Assembly (NCBI RefSeq): GCF_026686735.1
Contig: NZ_CP113432.1
Coordinates: 4,019,001-4,083,000, forward strand
DNA length: 64,000 bases
Origin: Pseudomonas triclosanedens
GTDB taxonomy: Bacteria > Pseudomonadota > Gammaproteobacteria > Pseudomonadales > Pseudomonadaceae
Reading direction: 5' to 3'
Every line of letters begins with the position of its first letter. The first letter of the stretch is position 1. The notes under the pieces are model-generated. The model ran no database searches. It worked only from the letters and a program-made list of their open reading frames with translations, and was not told where the DNA came from. Positions 46,981 to 54,968 of this stretch are shown here, in pieces. Both the position numbers and the translations under genes were made by a program.

Positions 46981-47901
46981 ATGACCTCCAAGCTGGAACA
47001 ACTCAAGCAGTACACCACGGTCGTCGCCGATACTGGCGATTTCGACGCAATTGCCCGCCTGAAGCCGGTGGATGCCACCACCAACCCGTCGCTCCTGCTG
47101 AAAGCCGCCACACTCCCCCGCTACGCCGAACACCTGGCGCGCGCCACCGAAGGAAGCCAGGGCGACGCCGGCCTGGCTTGCGACCGCTTCGCGGTGGCAG
47201 TGGGCAAGGACATCCTTGGCGTGATTCCGGGCCGCATTTCCACTGAAGTGGACGCGCGCCTGTCGTTCGACAGCGAAGCCACACTGCAGCGCGCCCACCG
47301 CCTGATCGACCTGTACGACCAGCAGGGTGTAGGCCGCGACCGCGTGCTGATCAAGATCGCCTCCACCTGGGAAGGCATCCGCGCCGCCGAACGACTGGAG
47401 CGCGAAGGCATCCAGACCAACCTGACCCTGCTGTTCTCCTTTGCCCAGGCCGCAGCCTGCGCCGACGCCGGCGTATTCCTGATCTCGCCCTTCGTCGGCC
47501 GTATCTATGACTGGTACAAGAAGGCCAACAACCGCGACTACGTTGGCGCCGAAGACCCCGGCGTGCAATCGGTATCGCGTATCTACCGCTACTACAAGGC
47601 CAACGGCTACGAAACCGTGGTGATGGGCGCCAGCTTCCGCAACCTCGGCCAGATCGAGCAACTGGCCGGCTGCGATCGCCTGACCATCAGCCCCGATCTG
47701 CTGCAACAACTGGCCGACGCCCAGGGCGAGCTTCCGCGCGCCCTCCAACCCGGCGGCGGCGAGGCGCGCCAGGTACTGGACGAAAGCACTTTCCGCTGGC
47801 AGATGAACGAAGACGCGATGGGCACCGAGAAGCTGGCGGAAGGCATCCGCCTGTTCGCCCGCGACCAGGAGAAGCTCGAAGCCCTGCTCGCTGGCCGCTG
47901 A
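46981..47901 (+). CDS. tal: Transaldolase
   Basis: Pentose-phosphate enzyme (306 residues) transferring a dihydroxyacetone unit between sedoheptulose-7-phosphate and glyceraldehyde-3-phosphate. Motifs are [12 protein letters not shown] at the N-terminus, the Schiff-base Lys in [17 protein letters not shown] and [29 protein letters not shown]. This is the TalB type. It follows dusA by 62 bp on the same strand and ends at a strong bidirectional terminator. Confidence 0.97.
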   Translation: MTSKLEQLKQYTTVVADTGDFDAIARLKPVDATTNPSLLLKAATLPRYAEHLARATEGSQGDAGLACDRFAVAVGKDILGVIPGRISTEVDARLSFDSEATLQRAHRLIDLYDQQGVGRDRVLIKIASTWEGIRAAERLEREGIQTNLTLLFSFAQAAACADAGVFLISPFVGRIYDWYKKANNRDYVGAEDPGVQSVSRIYRYYKANGYETVVMGASFRNLGQIEQLAGCDRLTISPDLLQQLADAQGELPRALQPGGGEARQVLDESTFRWQMNEDAMGTEKLAEGIRLFARDQEKLEALLAGR

Positions 47902-47917
47902 GGCAGGCGCGGACGAA

Positions 47918-47949
47918 TGAAAACCGGCGCCCAGGGGCGCCGGTTTTCA
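47918..47949. terminator. Bidirectional terminator between tal and rssC
   Basis: TGAAAACCGGCGCCC and GGGCGCCGGTTTTCA pair almost perfectly across a 2-nt loop centre. The A and T runs suit both convergent genes. Confidence 0.9.
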
Positions 47950-47964
47950 TTGGAAAGCATTGGC

Positions 47965-48447
47965 TCAGTGACGCTCTAGCGCACTCACCAGATCGTGGAA
48001 GGCTTCACGGTTGGATTCGTTGAGCCCCATCAGGATGCGGTGGGCCTCCAGAACTTTGCTGCGCACCACGTCTTCGGACTGGTCCTGTGGCGGCAGATCG
48101 GTAAGGCAATCCGTACACGGAATCGGACGGTCGACGATATTGAACACCTGATCGAAGCCCATCGACTGCAGCAGCCGCGTGATATCCGGGTTGGTCGTTA
48201 CCAGCGTAGGAAGCAACCCCACCTTCTGCCGCGAGAGAATGGACAGCTTGGCCAAAAGGCCCAATGTCGTGCTGTCGATGCTCTGGGTTTCCGTGAGATC
48301 GATGATGATCGCCGAGAAATTCAACGCAGCGAAGATTTTTTCAATGGTGGCATCCAGCGCCGAACACAGGGTCAGTCGGACTTCGCCCACGAACTTCAGG
48401 ACGAATGAGCCATCCTGCTCGGCGAACTGGATTTTACCGGTACTCAT
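47965..48447 (-). CDS. rssC: STAS-domain anti-sigma factor antagonist (RssC type)
   Basis: Protein of 160 residues with an N-terminal STAS domain (about 1-105). The phosphorylatable Ser is in ETQSIDSTTLGLLAKL, the canonical position for anti-anti-sigma factors. A conserved extension (CTDCLTDLPPQDQSEDVVRSKVLEAHRILMGLNESNREAFHDLV) follows, shared with HsbA-like proteins. Its start overlaps the stop of the PP2C-type regulator gene (ATGA), the enzyme expected to dephosphorylate it. In Pseudomonas such a pair beside tal has been named rssB-rssC and linked to RpoS control (my recollection). A second paralogous pair, HsbR-HsbA, exists in P. aeruginosa. Confidence 0.86.
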   Translation of the reverse strand: MSTGKIQFAEQDGSFVLKFVGEVRLTLCSALDATIEKIFAALNFSAIIIDLTETQSIDSTTLGLLAKLSILSRQKVGLLPTLVTTNPDITRLLQSMGFDQVFNIVDRPIPCTDCLTDLPPQDQSEDVVRSKVLEAHRILMGLNESNREAFHDLVSALERH

Positions 48448-49628
48448 GCAAGGTTCCTGCTCAACACCAGCAAGGCAATATCATCCGGCATCTCGGATAA
48501 CTTGGCCAGCCCGAAGACCTGACGCAAGCCATCCAGCGTTCCGCCGGCGGCGACGACCTGCTGTGGCAGAGCCGTCTCCTTTTCCTTCAGGGTAGACCCC
48601 GGCAGCACGTCGAGGATGCCATCCGAGAACAAGGAGAGACTGAATGACTTGGGAAGATCAAGGACATGATCCTCGTAAGCCGCTTCGTCGAACAGCCCTA
48701 CCGGCAGGCCGCGGCCTTCCAGATAGCGGGCTTCGCCGTCGACATAGAGCACCGGCAGCGGCAAATGGCCGCCGATGCTGTAGGTCAGACGGTCGGTCTC
48801 CAGGTCGATCACGCCACCGAGCATGGTCACGTGCTTGCCCAGATTGCAGTTGATCAGCCCACGGTTGATATGGCCGAGGACATCCGACGGCTTGAACTCC
48901 GGCAACATGTCGTTGCGCCTGGATTCGTACAGCAGACGCGTGGTCATGAACTTCAGCAGCACAGTGACGAATGCCGACGAGGCGCCGTGCCCGGAAACGT
49001 CGGCCAGATAGAATCCGATGCGACGGGCATCCACGCGGAAGTAATCGACGAAATCACCCGACAGGTACAGCGACGGGATGATCTGGTGGGAGAAGGTCAT
49101 GCCTTCGGATTCCCACGGTGTCTCCGGCAGCATGTTCATCTGCACCTGACGACCGGCGTTCTGGTCTTCCTGGAGCAGGTTCAGGCTGGCCTGCAGCTCG
49201 CGGTTGGCGGTTTCCAGCTTCTCGCGGTAGCGGCGGTTTTCCGAACGCAGGAAGGCGCGGTCCAGCGCCCGGCGTACCGAGTGTTCCAGAACGGCAAGAT
49301 CTTCCAGCGGCTTGATCAGGTAGTCGGCGGCACCAAGGCGAAGGGCCTCGACCGCATCGCTCATGACACCGGCTCCCGACAGCACGATGACCGGGGTTTC
49401 CACCGCCATCTCGCTGACGCGACGAATGAGTTCCAGACCATCCATCTGCGGCATGCGCAGATCGCAGATCACAAGGTCGGGCAGTTCGTGCTCGAACACC
49501 TGCAGGCCCTGCTGACCATTGGTGGCCTGCAGGACTTTGAATCCGCTGTCTTCCAGGTAGGCGGCGAGGCTTTCGCGAACGACATCGTCGTCATCGATGA
49601 TCAGCAGCGAGGCACTGGGTTTGTGCAT
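48444..49628 (-). CDS. rssB: Response regulator with PP2C phosphatase output (RssB type)
   Basis: Protein of 394 residues: receiver domain (1-125) with acidic pocket IDDDD and phosphoacceptor Asp in VICDLRMPQMDG, a coiled-coil linker (about 125-170), and a SpoIIE/PP2C phosphatase domain (about 190-394) with metal Asp residues in YLSGDFVDYF, YLADVSGHG and LFSDGILD. It should dephosphorylate the STAS protein encoded next, under control of a kinase elsewhere. The receiver matches RssB, the RpoS proteolysis adaptor, but Pseudomonas RssB carries a PP2C output where the E. coli protein has a degenerate one. Confidence 0.9.
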   Translation of the reverse strand: MHKPSASLLIIDDDDVVRESLAAYLEDSGFKVLQATNGQQGLQVFEHELPDLVICDLRMPQMDGLELIRRVSEMAVETPVIVLSGAGVMSDAVEALRLGAADYLIKPLEDLAVLEHSVRRALDRAFLRSENRRYREKLETANRELQASLNLLQEDQNAGRQVQMNMLPETPWESEGMTFSHQIIPSLYLSGDFVDYFRVDARRIGFYLADVSGHGASSAFVTVLLKFMTTRLLYESRRNDMLPEFKPSDVLGHINRGLINCNLGKHVTMLGGVIDLETDRLTYSIGGHLPLPVLYVDGEARYLEGRGLPVGLFDEAAYEDHVLDLPKSFSLSLFSDGILDVLPGSTLKEKETALPQQVVAAGGTLDGLRQVFGLAKLSEMPDDIALLVLSRNLA

Positions 49629-49813
49629 GGGTCATCCAGGCAAACGGCGCCGGAGGTGGTAGTGATGGCGCTCAGTTCAGGGAACAACGGCGCGGGTCGG
49701 GTTCGACAAGGCGCAGACACTACTCCCATCCGCTCGACGGTTCAAGCACGCGCCACCCGCGACCGGAAATGCCGGATGCGGGGGCGATACAGGGAGAGTG
49801 CGCGAGGCCCGAA

Positions 49814-50518
49814 TCAGAAGTCGTCTTCGACCTGACCGTCCTTGACCTTGAACTCGCGGTTCTGCAGGTAGGCGTTGCGGATGAAGTTGTACTTGTCGCC
49901 GCTGATCAGCTTCTCGGACTTCAGCAGGTCGGCGCGGGTATCGATGATGTCCACGCCGTGAATGCTGTTACGCACCGATACATTATCAATGTACGGATAG
50001 GCGCCGGTGTAGGCATCCGGGATCAGCGACGGGGCGTCGCGCAGGGTGCTCGGGCCGAGCAGCGGCAGCATCACGTACGGGCCGCTGCCTACGCCCCAGG
50101 CACCGAGCGTCTGACCGAAGTCCTCGTCGTTGCGGCGCAGCCCCATGTGGGTGGCGACGTCGATGAAACCGGCCAGGCCGAAGGTGGTGTTGAACAGCAG
50201 GCGGCTGGTATCGACGCCGGCGTCGCGGACCTTCAACTGCAGCAGGTCGTTGACCAGGTTGCGGACGTCACCGATGTTGCTGAAGAAGTTGTGTACGCCG
50301 TCCTGGACGAAATTCGGCGTCACCTTCTGGTAGCCCTGCGCCAGCGGCTTCAGCGCGTAGGTATCGAGCGTGTCGTTGAAGGTGAAGATGGGACGGTTGA
50401 TGCTCTCCCACGGGTCATCCTCGCTCGCGGCCTGGGCCAGGAAAGGAATCATCGCCAGACCGGTGGCGGCGAGCAGGCTGAGGCAACGTTTCGTCCATTG
50501 GACGCCTAGTGGGCGCAT
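49814..50518 (-). CDS. mlaA: MlaA/VacJ-family outer-membrane lipid asymmetry protein, apparently not lipidated
   Basis: Removes phospholipids from the outer leaflet of the outer membrane and passes them to MlaC. The 234-residue protein has DPWESINRPIFTFNDTLD, LNLTTFGLAGFIDVATHMGL-type helix (FNTTFGLAGFIDVATHMGL), FGQTLGAWGVGSGPYVMLPLLGPSTLRD and the C-terminal DKYNFIRNAYLQNREF, all MlaA hallmarks. The signal peptide (to about 30, ending AQA) lacks the lipobox Cys of E. coli MlaA; its only Cys is at position 12, in the wrong place. The start at 50518 follows a 24-nt spacer from no clear ribosome site, so a different start is possible, though it could not supply a lipobox at the mature end. Confidence 0.93.
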   Translation of the reverse strand: MRPLGVQWTKRCLSLLAATGLAMIPFLAQAASEDDPWESINRPIFTFNDTLDTYALKPLAQGYQKVTPNFVQDGVHNFFSNIGDVRNLVNDLLQLKVRDAGVDTSRLLFNTTFGLAGFIDVATHMGLRRNDEDFGQTLGAWGVGSGPYVMLPLLGPSTLRDAPSLIPDAYTGAYPYIDNVSVRNSIHGVDIIDTRADLLKSEKLISGDKYNFIRNAYLQNREFKVKDGQVEDDF

Positions 50519-50708
50519 CGGTGATTCTCCAGTGAATGACTTTCCGGGCCCGCCAGGCAGGCCCGCTACGCGGGCGAAGTATATAGATCCGCGAGCGTTT
50601 TGGTGACTAGAAGCGCCATCGCCGGACTTCGAACATGACGCCACCGTGGGAGTGCCCCAGGCGGTACATCATCCGCAGGAACTCTCACCAATAGAGCATA
50701 GTGCTACT

Positions 50709-51425
50709 TCAGTCCGGATAGCGCGCTTCGATGACTATTTCCAGTGCATCCGAGCGCCAGAACTCCCGGTCGAACTCCACCAGCCGCCCTCCCGCCACAT
50801 AGCTCGCGCGCCCGACAAACAGGCCGGGAGAACCCGGTGTGAGCTGCAGCGGCGCGGCCTGCTGGTCGTCCAGCGCGGTGGGATGCATCGCCAGCTCGCA
50901 GCGCGACAGGCTCAGCCCCAGCCGCTCCCGCAACACGCGGGTCAGGGACGTATCGAGCGCTTCGTCCAGCAGGCCCGGACACCAGCCGGCATCCAGGGTG
51001 ATCTCCTCAAGCATCACCGGGCGCTCGTCGACCCAGCGTCGGCGGCGGATCCAGAACACCTCGGCATCGTCCGCCAGCCCCATGCGCCGGGCCAGCGCGG
51101 CGCCAGCCTGGCGGCGCTCGGCGGCAAGCACCTCGGTGCGCGGCGCACGGCCCTGGGTCTGCACGTAATCCATGAAACCGGTGGTACGGGTCGGGTTGTA
51201 GCGGATGCGCGGCGGCGACACGAACCAGCCTCGACGGTTCTCGCGGTACAGCACGCCCTCAGTCTCCAGTTGCTGCAACGCTTCGCGCAGGGTGATGCGC
51301 GTGCAGCCGAACCGCTCGGCCAGCTCACGCTCGGCCGGCAGCCGCCGGCTCAGCGCGGCGCTGGCAATGTCGCGCAGCAACTGTTCGCGGATACGCAGGT
51401 ATTGGGGAATGGGATCGATCGCCAT
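50709..51425 (-). CDS. GntR-family regulator (HutC/UTRA type), phosphonate-linked
   Basis: Regulator of 238 residues with an N-terminal winged helix-turn-helix (PQYLRIREQLLRDI...LPAERELAERFGCTRITLREALQQLETEGVLYRENRRGWFV) and a UTRA ligand domain (EVFWIRRRRWVDERPVMLEEITLDAGWCPGLL...GRLVEFDREFWRSDALEI). Its divergent neighbours are a PhnX-like HAD protein and a PhnZ-like HD oxygenase, so the ligand may be 2-aminoethylphosphonate or a relative. A palindrome with the HutC-type core GG(N)CTAGACC lies in the 111-bp space at 51507-51518. Confidence 0.9.
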   Translation of the reverse strand: MAIDPIPQYLRIREQLLRDIASAALSRRLPAERELAERFGCTRITLREALQQLETEGVLYRENRRGWFVSPPRIRYNPTRTTGFMDYVQTQGRAPRTEVLAAERRQAGAALARRMGLADDAEVFWIRRRRWVDERPVMLEEITLDAGWCPGLLDEALDTSLTRVLRERLGLSLSRCELAMHPTALDDQQAAPLQLTPGSPGLFVGRASYVAGGRLVEFDREFWRSDALEIVIEARYPD

Positions 51426-51506
51426 GTTGCTCTCTCAGGCCACTGCGCGGCGATTATAACGACGCACAGGCGGTTTTCACCGGACCGTCATATTGCCTCT
51501 CTAATC

Positions 51507-51518
51507 TGGCCTAGACCA
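51507..51518. promoter_or_regulatory. Operator of the HutC-type regulator
   Basis: TGGCCTAGACCA is a near-perfect palindrome (one mismatch from TGGTCTAGACCA) 18 bp before the start of the PhnX-like gene, with a further TTGACCAG half-site next to it. It is of the GT-N-TA-N-AC kind bound by HutC/UTRA regulators. Confidence 0.6.
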
Positions 51519-51536
51519 TTGACCAGACACCCCACC

Positions 51537-52280
51537 ATGTCCACATCCGCCGACCTTCCGCGCTTCACGACCCTGCTGTTCGGACTGTCCGGTGATCTGG
51601 TGGATTTCGGCGCAAGGACGCTGCCGGTAGCCCTGCAGCGCGTCTGTCCCGATTGTCCGCCGGAACGCCTGGCCAACGCCCTGACCCTGCCGTCCGACGC
51701 AGCCCTTGAGCACGCGCTCGAGCGCTACGCCGACGAGCGCGAGCGGGAACGCTTGCGCGACGCTCTCGAACATGCGGCCCGCGACCACGCCGAACCCACG
51801 CCCGGCGCCCTCGACGTCCTGCAAGGGCTGCGCGAGCGCGGCATTCCCTGCGCATGGCTGGAAGAACTGCCTGGCGCCACGGCGCAGACCCTGGCCACTC
51901 ATCTCGGCCAGCAGCTTGCCGGCGGATTCACAACCGATGGCCGCCGCTGGCCTGCGCCAGACGCCTGCTGGCAGGCACTGATACAGCTTGGCAGCCCTCG
52001 TCTGGACGGCTGCGTACTGGTGAGCGGCCAGCCACGCCTGCTGCAGGCCGGGCTGAATGCCGGGCTGTGGACCATCGGCCTGGCCGCCAGCGGCCCGCTC
52101 TGCGGGCTCGCGCCCGGCGACTGGGACGCCCTGGACATGCCACAGCGCGACCGCCGGCGCTCTCAGGCCACCCTAGGCCTCTACCGGCTGGGCGTGCATT
52201 CGGTCATCGATCACCTGGGTGAGCTGGACTCCTGCCTGCAGGACATCGCCACCCGCCGCCTCAAAGGAGAAAAGCCATGA
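51537..52280 (+). CDS. PhnX-like HAD protein lacking the catalytic nucleophile
   Basis: 247 residues related to phosphonoacetaldehyde hydrolase (PhnX), which cleaves the C-P bond of phosphonoacetaldehyde. The C-terminal motif RRRSQATLGLYRLGVHSVIDHLGELDSCLQDIATRRLKGEKP, and GALDVLQGLRERGIP, are PhnX-type. The nucleophile motif DxxGTTVD reads here LLFGLSGDLVD: Gly16 (codon GGA 51582-51584) replaces Asp, and the Schiff-base Lys segment of the cap is not recognisable. So hydrolase activity is unlikely. Its last 4 bp overlap the HD protein start. A regulatory, binding or scaffold role is possible. Confidence 0.82.
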   Translation: MSTSADLPRFTTLLFGLSGDLVDFGARTLPVALQRVCPDCPPERLANALTLPSDAALEHALERYADERERERLRDALEHAARDHAEPTPGALDVLQGLRERGIPCAWLEELPGATAQTLATHLGQQLAGGFTTDGRRWPAPDACWQALIQLGSPRLDGCVLVSGQPRLLQAGLNAGLWTIGLAASGPLCGLAPGDWDALDMPQRDRRRSQATLGLYRLGVHSVIDHLGELDSCLQDIATRRLKGEKP

Positions 52281-52858
52281 CCTCCGCTCGCCACCACTTC
52301 ATCGACGAGTTGGCCGAACGCTTCGCCAGCCACGGAGCGGAACCCTACGGCGAAGCCATCAGCCAGGCCGAGCACGCGCTGCAATGCGCGACGCTGGCCG
52401 AACGCGCCGGCTGTTCCGACAGCCTGGTAATCGCCGCCCTGCTCCACGACATCGGCCATTTGTACGAAGACCCGGCGTTCCTCGACACCCAGGACCTGCG
52501 CCACGAAGAGTTCGGCGCCAACCTGTTGCGCGAGCTGCTGCCCGAATCGGTCTGGCAGCCGGTACGCCTGCACGTGGCGGCCAAGCGTTACCTCTGCGCC
52601 GTCGACCAGGCCTACCACGCGAGCCTGTCCTGGGCCTCGCGGCAGAGCCTGGCGCTGCAGGGCGGCCCGTTCGATGCGCGGGGGGCGGCAGCCTTCCTCA
52701 GCGCGCCCTACGCGCAGGACGCCATCACCCTGCGGCGCCTGGACGACCTGGGCAAGGACCCGGCCATGCGCACGCTGGAGCTGGAGCACTTCTTCCCGCT
52801 GCTCGGACGCATGCTGCGACTTGATCGGCATCAGGCAAGCCTGCGCGTCGCGGGTTAA
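52277..52858 (+). CDS. PhnZ-like HD-domain di-iron oxygenase
   Basis: Protein of 193 residues of the phosphonate-associated HD family; PhnZ oxidatively cleaves 2-amino-1-hydroxyethylphosphonate to glycine and phosphate with an Fe(II)/Fe(III) centre. All six metal ligands expected of PhnZ are placed as in that enzyme: His33 (QAEHALQ), His57-Asp58 (LLHDIGH), His76 (LRHEEFG), His99 (VRLHVAAK) and Asp156 (LRRLDDLG). Tyr24 and Glu26 (EPYGEAIS) sit where PhnZ has its capping Tyr/Glu. The start overlaps the PhnX-like gene by 4 bp, implying coupling. PhnY, the usual 2OG-dependent partner, is not next to it. Confidence 0.85.
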   Translation: MTSARHHFIDELAERFASHGAEPYGEAISQAEHALQCATLAERAGCSDSLVIAALLHDIGHLYEDPAFLDTQDLRHEEFGANLLRELLPESVWQPVRLHVAAKRYLCAVDQAYHASLSWASRQSLALQGGPFDARGAAAFLSAPYAQDAITLRRLDDLGKDPAMRTLELEHFFPLLGRMLRLDRHQASLRVAG

Positions 52859-52935
52859 GCTCAAAGGCATGGCGATGGACCTTTTGCCCAGCGGGCGCGG
52901 TCCATCTTGGGTACGCACCGCAGAAGGACACCACC

Positions 52936-53199
52936 ATGCCGACACAACGCCTCCAGGAAGAACTCCAGGCCCTGCGCGACCAGTTGGAGCGCCAGCCACC
53001 GCTCAACACGGAAGAGCGCGAGTCGCTGCAAGCCCTGATCAAGGACATCGAAATGCAGATGGCCACCGAAGAGGCGCTGGCCGATGAGACACTGACCGAC
53101 AGCATCAACCTCGCCGTAGAGCGCTTCGAAGCGAGCCATCCGATGCTGGCCGGCACCCTCCGCTCGATCATGCAGAGCCTGGCGAACATGGGCATCTGA
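52936..53199 (+). CDS. DUF4404 small helical protein
   Basis: An 87-residue, charged, mostly helical protein (QRLQEELQALRDQLERQPPLNTEERESLQALIKDIEMQM) without signal peptide or membrane segment. It matches the short DUF4404-type proteins of unknown function present in this position in Pseudomonas. The C-terminal HPMLAGTLRSIMQSLANMGI is the most conserved-looking part. Terminator 18 bp downstream; expressed from its own promoter or from the phosphonate-type genes upstream. Confidence 0.82.
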   Translation: MPTQRLQEELQALRDQLERQPPLNTEERESLQALIKDIEMQMATEEALADETLTDSINLAVERFEASHPMLAGTLRSIMQSLANMGI

Positions 53200-53216
53200 A
53201 CCGTGTCAGCAAAAAG

Positions 53217-53242
53217 AAAAACCCGGCCAAGGCCGGGTTTTT
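53217..53242. terminator. Bidirectional terminator between the DUF4404 and queF genes
   Basis: AAAAACCCGGCC and GGCCGGGTTTTT form a perfect 12-bp stem with a 2-nt turn, with A and T tracts on both sides. Confidence 0.92.
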
Positions 53243-53254
53243 CGAATCCACGCC

Positions 53255-54085
53255 TTACTGGCGAACCAGCCGGCGATTAGCCGGCAGCACCGCCTCGCTG
53301 CTGCGGTAAGGGTTGATATCGAGTCCACCACGGCGCACATAGCGCGCATATACAGTCAGGCGCGCCGGTTGCAACAGGCGTTGCAGATCAAGGTAAATGC
53401 GCTCGACGCACTGCTCGTGGAAGTCCTGATGCTGACGGAACGACACCACGTAGGCCAGCAGGCTGGCCGCATCCAGCGCAGGGCCGCTGTAGTCCACCAC
53501 CAGGGTGCCCCAGTCCGGCTGGCCGGTGACCGGGCAGTTGGATTTCAGCAGGTGGCTATAAAGAACCTCGTCCACCCGGCGGGTATCGTCGCAACGCAAC
53601 AGTTCGGGACGCGGATGGCCGTAACCGTCCACCGCCACGTCCAGATCATCGACACAGATACCATCGAGCGACGCAATCCCTTCGCGCGCCACCTCATCCA
53701 GGCTGCGCACCCGCACACCCACTGGCGCGCCAGCGGCGGCGGACAGGTCACGCTGCATCATCTCGCACACCGCGTTGGCGCTGTCGAAGACGCTCTGGTT
53801 CAGCGAGTTGAGGTAGAGCTTGAAGGACTTGGACTCGATGATGTTCGGCGAGTTGGCGGGGATGGCGAACTCGCCGATCGCCACCACCGGCTTGCCCGAA
53901 GCGGTCAGCCACGACAACTCGTAGCAGTTCCAGATGTCCACGCCCTGGTACGGCAGGGTCTGCGCGGTCAGCCCCAGTTCGGCCCACTTGGTCGCCCGCG
54001 AGATCGGGAACAGCAGTTCCGGGGTATAGGTGGAGACGTATTCGCTGGATTTGCCCAGCGGCGAGTGTTCGGCGGGATGGTGCAT
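53255..54085 (-). CDS. queF: NADPH-dependent 7-cyano-7-deazaguanine reductase
   Basis: Reduces preQ0 to preQ1 in queuosine synthesis. The 276-residue protein is the two-domain YqcD type: an N-terminal half without catalytic Cys, then the QueF motif [11 protein letters not shown], the catalytic Cys in [16 protein letters not shown] and the zinc/substrate-side Glu/His region [14 protein letters not shown]. The start at 54085 ([11 protein letters not shown]) removes 13 residues. A palindromic site sits 45 bp upstream. The other que genes are not in the window. Confidence 0.95.
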   Translation of the reverse strand: MHHPAEHSPLGKSSEYVSTYTPELLFPISRATKWAELGLTAQTLPYQGVDIWNCYELSWLTASGKPVVAIGEFAIPANSPNIIESKSFKLYLNSLNQSVFDSANAVCEMMQRDLSAAAGAPVGVRVRSLDEVAREGIASLDGICVDDLDVAVDGYGHPRPELLRCDDTRRVDEVLYSHLLKSNCPVTGQPDWGTLVVDYSGPALDAASLLAYVVSFRQHQDFHEQCVERIYLDLQRLLQPARLTVYARYVRRGGLDINPYRSSEAVLPANRRLVRQ

Positions 54086-54129
54086 GTGGGGGACCTGCTG
54101 GATCGGCGATGCGGGCGGTGGCACGAGGC

Positions 54130-54151
54130 GGCGAGTGTATACAAACTCGCC
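54130..54151. promoter_or_regulatory. Composite inverted repeat upstream of queF
   Basis: GGCGAGT-GTATACAA-ACTCGCC: 7-bp arms are exact inverted repeats enclosing GTATACAA, the same core as the purine-regulon palindrome. It is 45 bp before the queF start and could be an operator, or a hairpin in the leader RNA. Confidence 0.45.
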
Positions 54152-54207
54152 ACCTCTTTCAGCCTCCGGCGGACGAGCCGGAGGCCCCGACGCAGTCAGC
54201 AGGCGTC

Positions 54208-54244
54208 TTTGCAGGATGGGTAGCGCTCCACCCTATCCTGCAAA
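54208..54244. repeat. Intergenic palindromic repeat, GGTGGAGCGC type
   Basis: TTTGCAGGATGGGT and ACCCTATCCTGCAAA pair with one bulged base; the loop carries AGCGCTCC, the reverse of the GGAGCGC in the repeat at 18926-18955. It lies just past the copB stop and may also act as a transcription barrier. Confidence 0.6.
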
Positions 54245-54251
54245 AAGCACA

Positions 54252-54959
54252 TCAGAACCACATCCGCACGCCGGCGACCCAGTAGCCTTCCTCGTCATCC
54301 TCGCCCTCGGCGCGGGCAATGTCGCCATTGCGCCCATAGGACTTGTTCCAGACATAACCGAAGTACGGCGCGAACTCGCGGCGCACCTCGTAACGCAGGC
54401 GCAACCCGACCTCCAGTTCGCTACCGCCCGCCCCTACACCGATATCGCGGTCATCCGCCAGAGCCAGGTTGTACTCCAGCGCCGGCTCAAGGATCAGCCG
54501 CTGGGTCAGCAGCAGTTCGTACTCGGTCTCCAGGCGCAACGACGGGTCGCCGCGCTCGCTGAGGAACAGGTTGGCATCCACCTCGAACCACTGCGGCGCC
54601 AGGCCCTGGATACCGAACACCGCGTAAGTGCGCGACGGCCCCGGCTGGTCGTCGTAGCGCACGCCGGCCTGCAGGTCCCAGAAATCGGCAACCATGCGCT
54701 GGTAGAGCAACTGCATTTCGTTGTCGGTGGTCGGCCCGCCGGCATCGCGTTCGCCCTCCAGCTTCAGGCGCAGCTTCTGGTAATCGGTGCCGTACCAGCC
54801 CTGGGCTTCCCAGCCCAGGCTCTGGTCGTTGCCGTGGAAGCGGCTTTCAAGGCGCTGGATCAGTAGCGAGCCCATCGGCATATCGTCCATCTCGGCGCTT
54901 TCCACAGGCAGCGCCAGGCCCAGGGCCGCCGCGCAGGCGACCGTTGCTATGCGTTTCAT
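54252..54959 (-). CDS. copB: Copper resistance outer-membrane protein CopB
   Basis: Outer-membrane beta-barrel of 235 residues, the CopB/PcoB type, likely binding or exporting copper with CopA. It has a signal peptide (about 1-22, ending VESA), the start EMDDMPMGSLLIQRLESR, and alternating strands to the C-terminal aromatic residue in YWVAGVRMWF. Family hallmarks are GWEAQGWYGTDYQKLRLKLEGE and DRDIGVGAGGSELEVGLRLRYE. The Met/His-rich N-terminal stretch seen in longer CopB proteins is absent. It starts 9 bp after copA on the same strand, forming a copA-copB unit. Confidence 0.93.
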   Translation of the reverse strand: MKRIATVACAAALGLALPVESAEMDDMPMGSLLIQRLESRFHGNDQSLGWEAQGWYGTDYQKLRLKLEGERDAGGPTTDNEMQLLYQRMVADFWDLQAGVRYDDQPGPSRTYAVFGIQGLAPQWFEVDANLFLSERGDPSLRLETEYELLLTQRLILEPALEYNLALADDRDIGVGAGGSELEVGLRLRYEVRREFAPYFGYVWNKSYGRNGDIARAEGEDDEEGYWVAGVRMWF

Positions 54960-54968
54960 GGCGACTCC

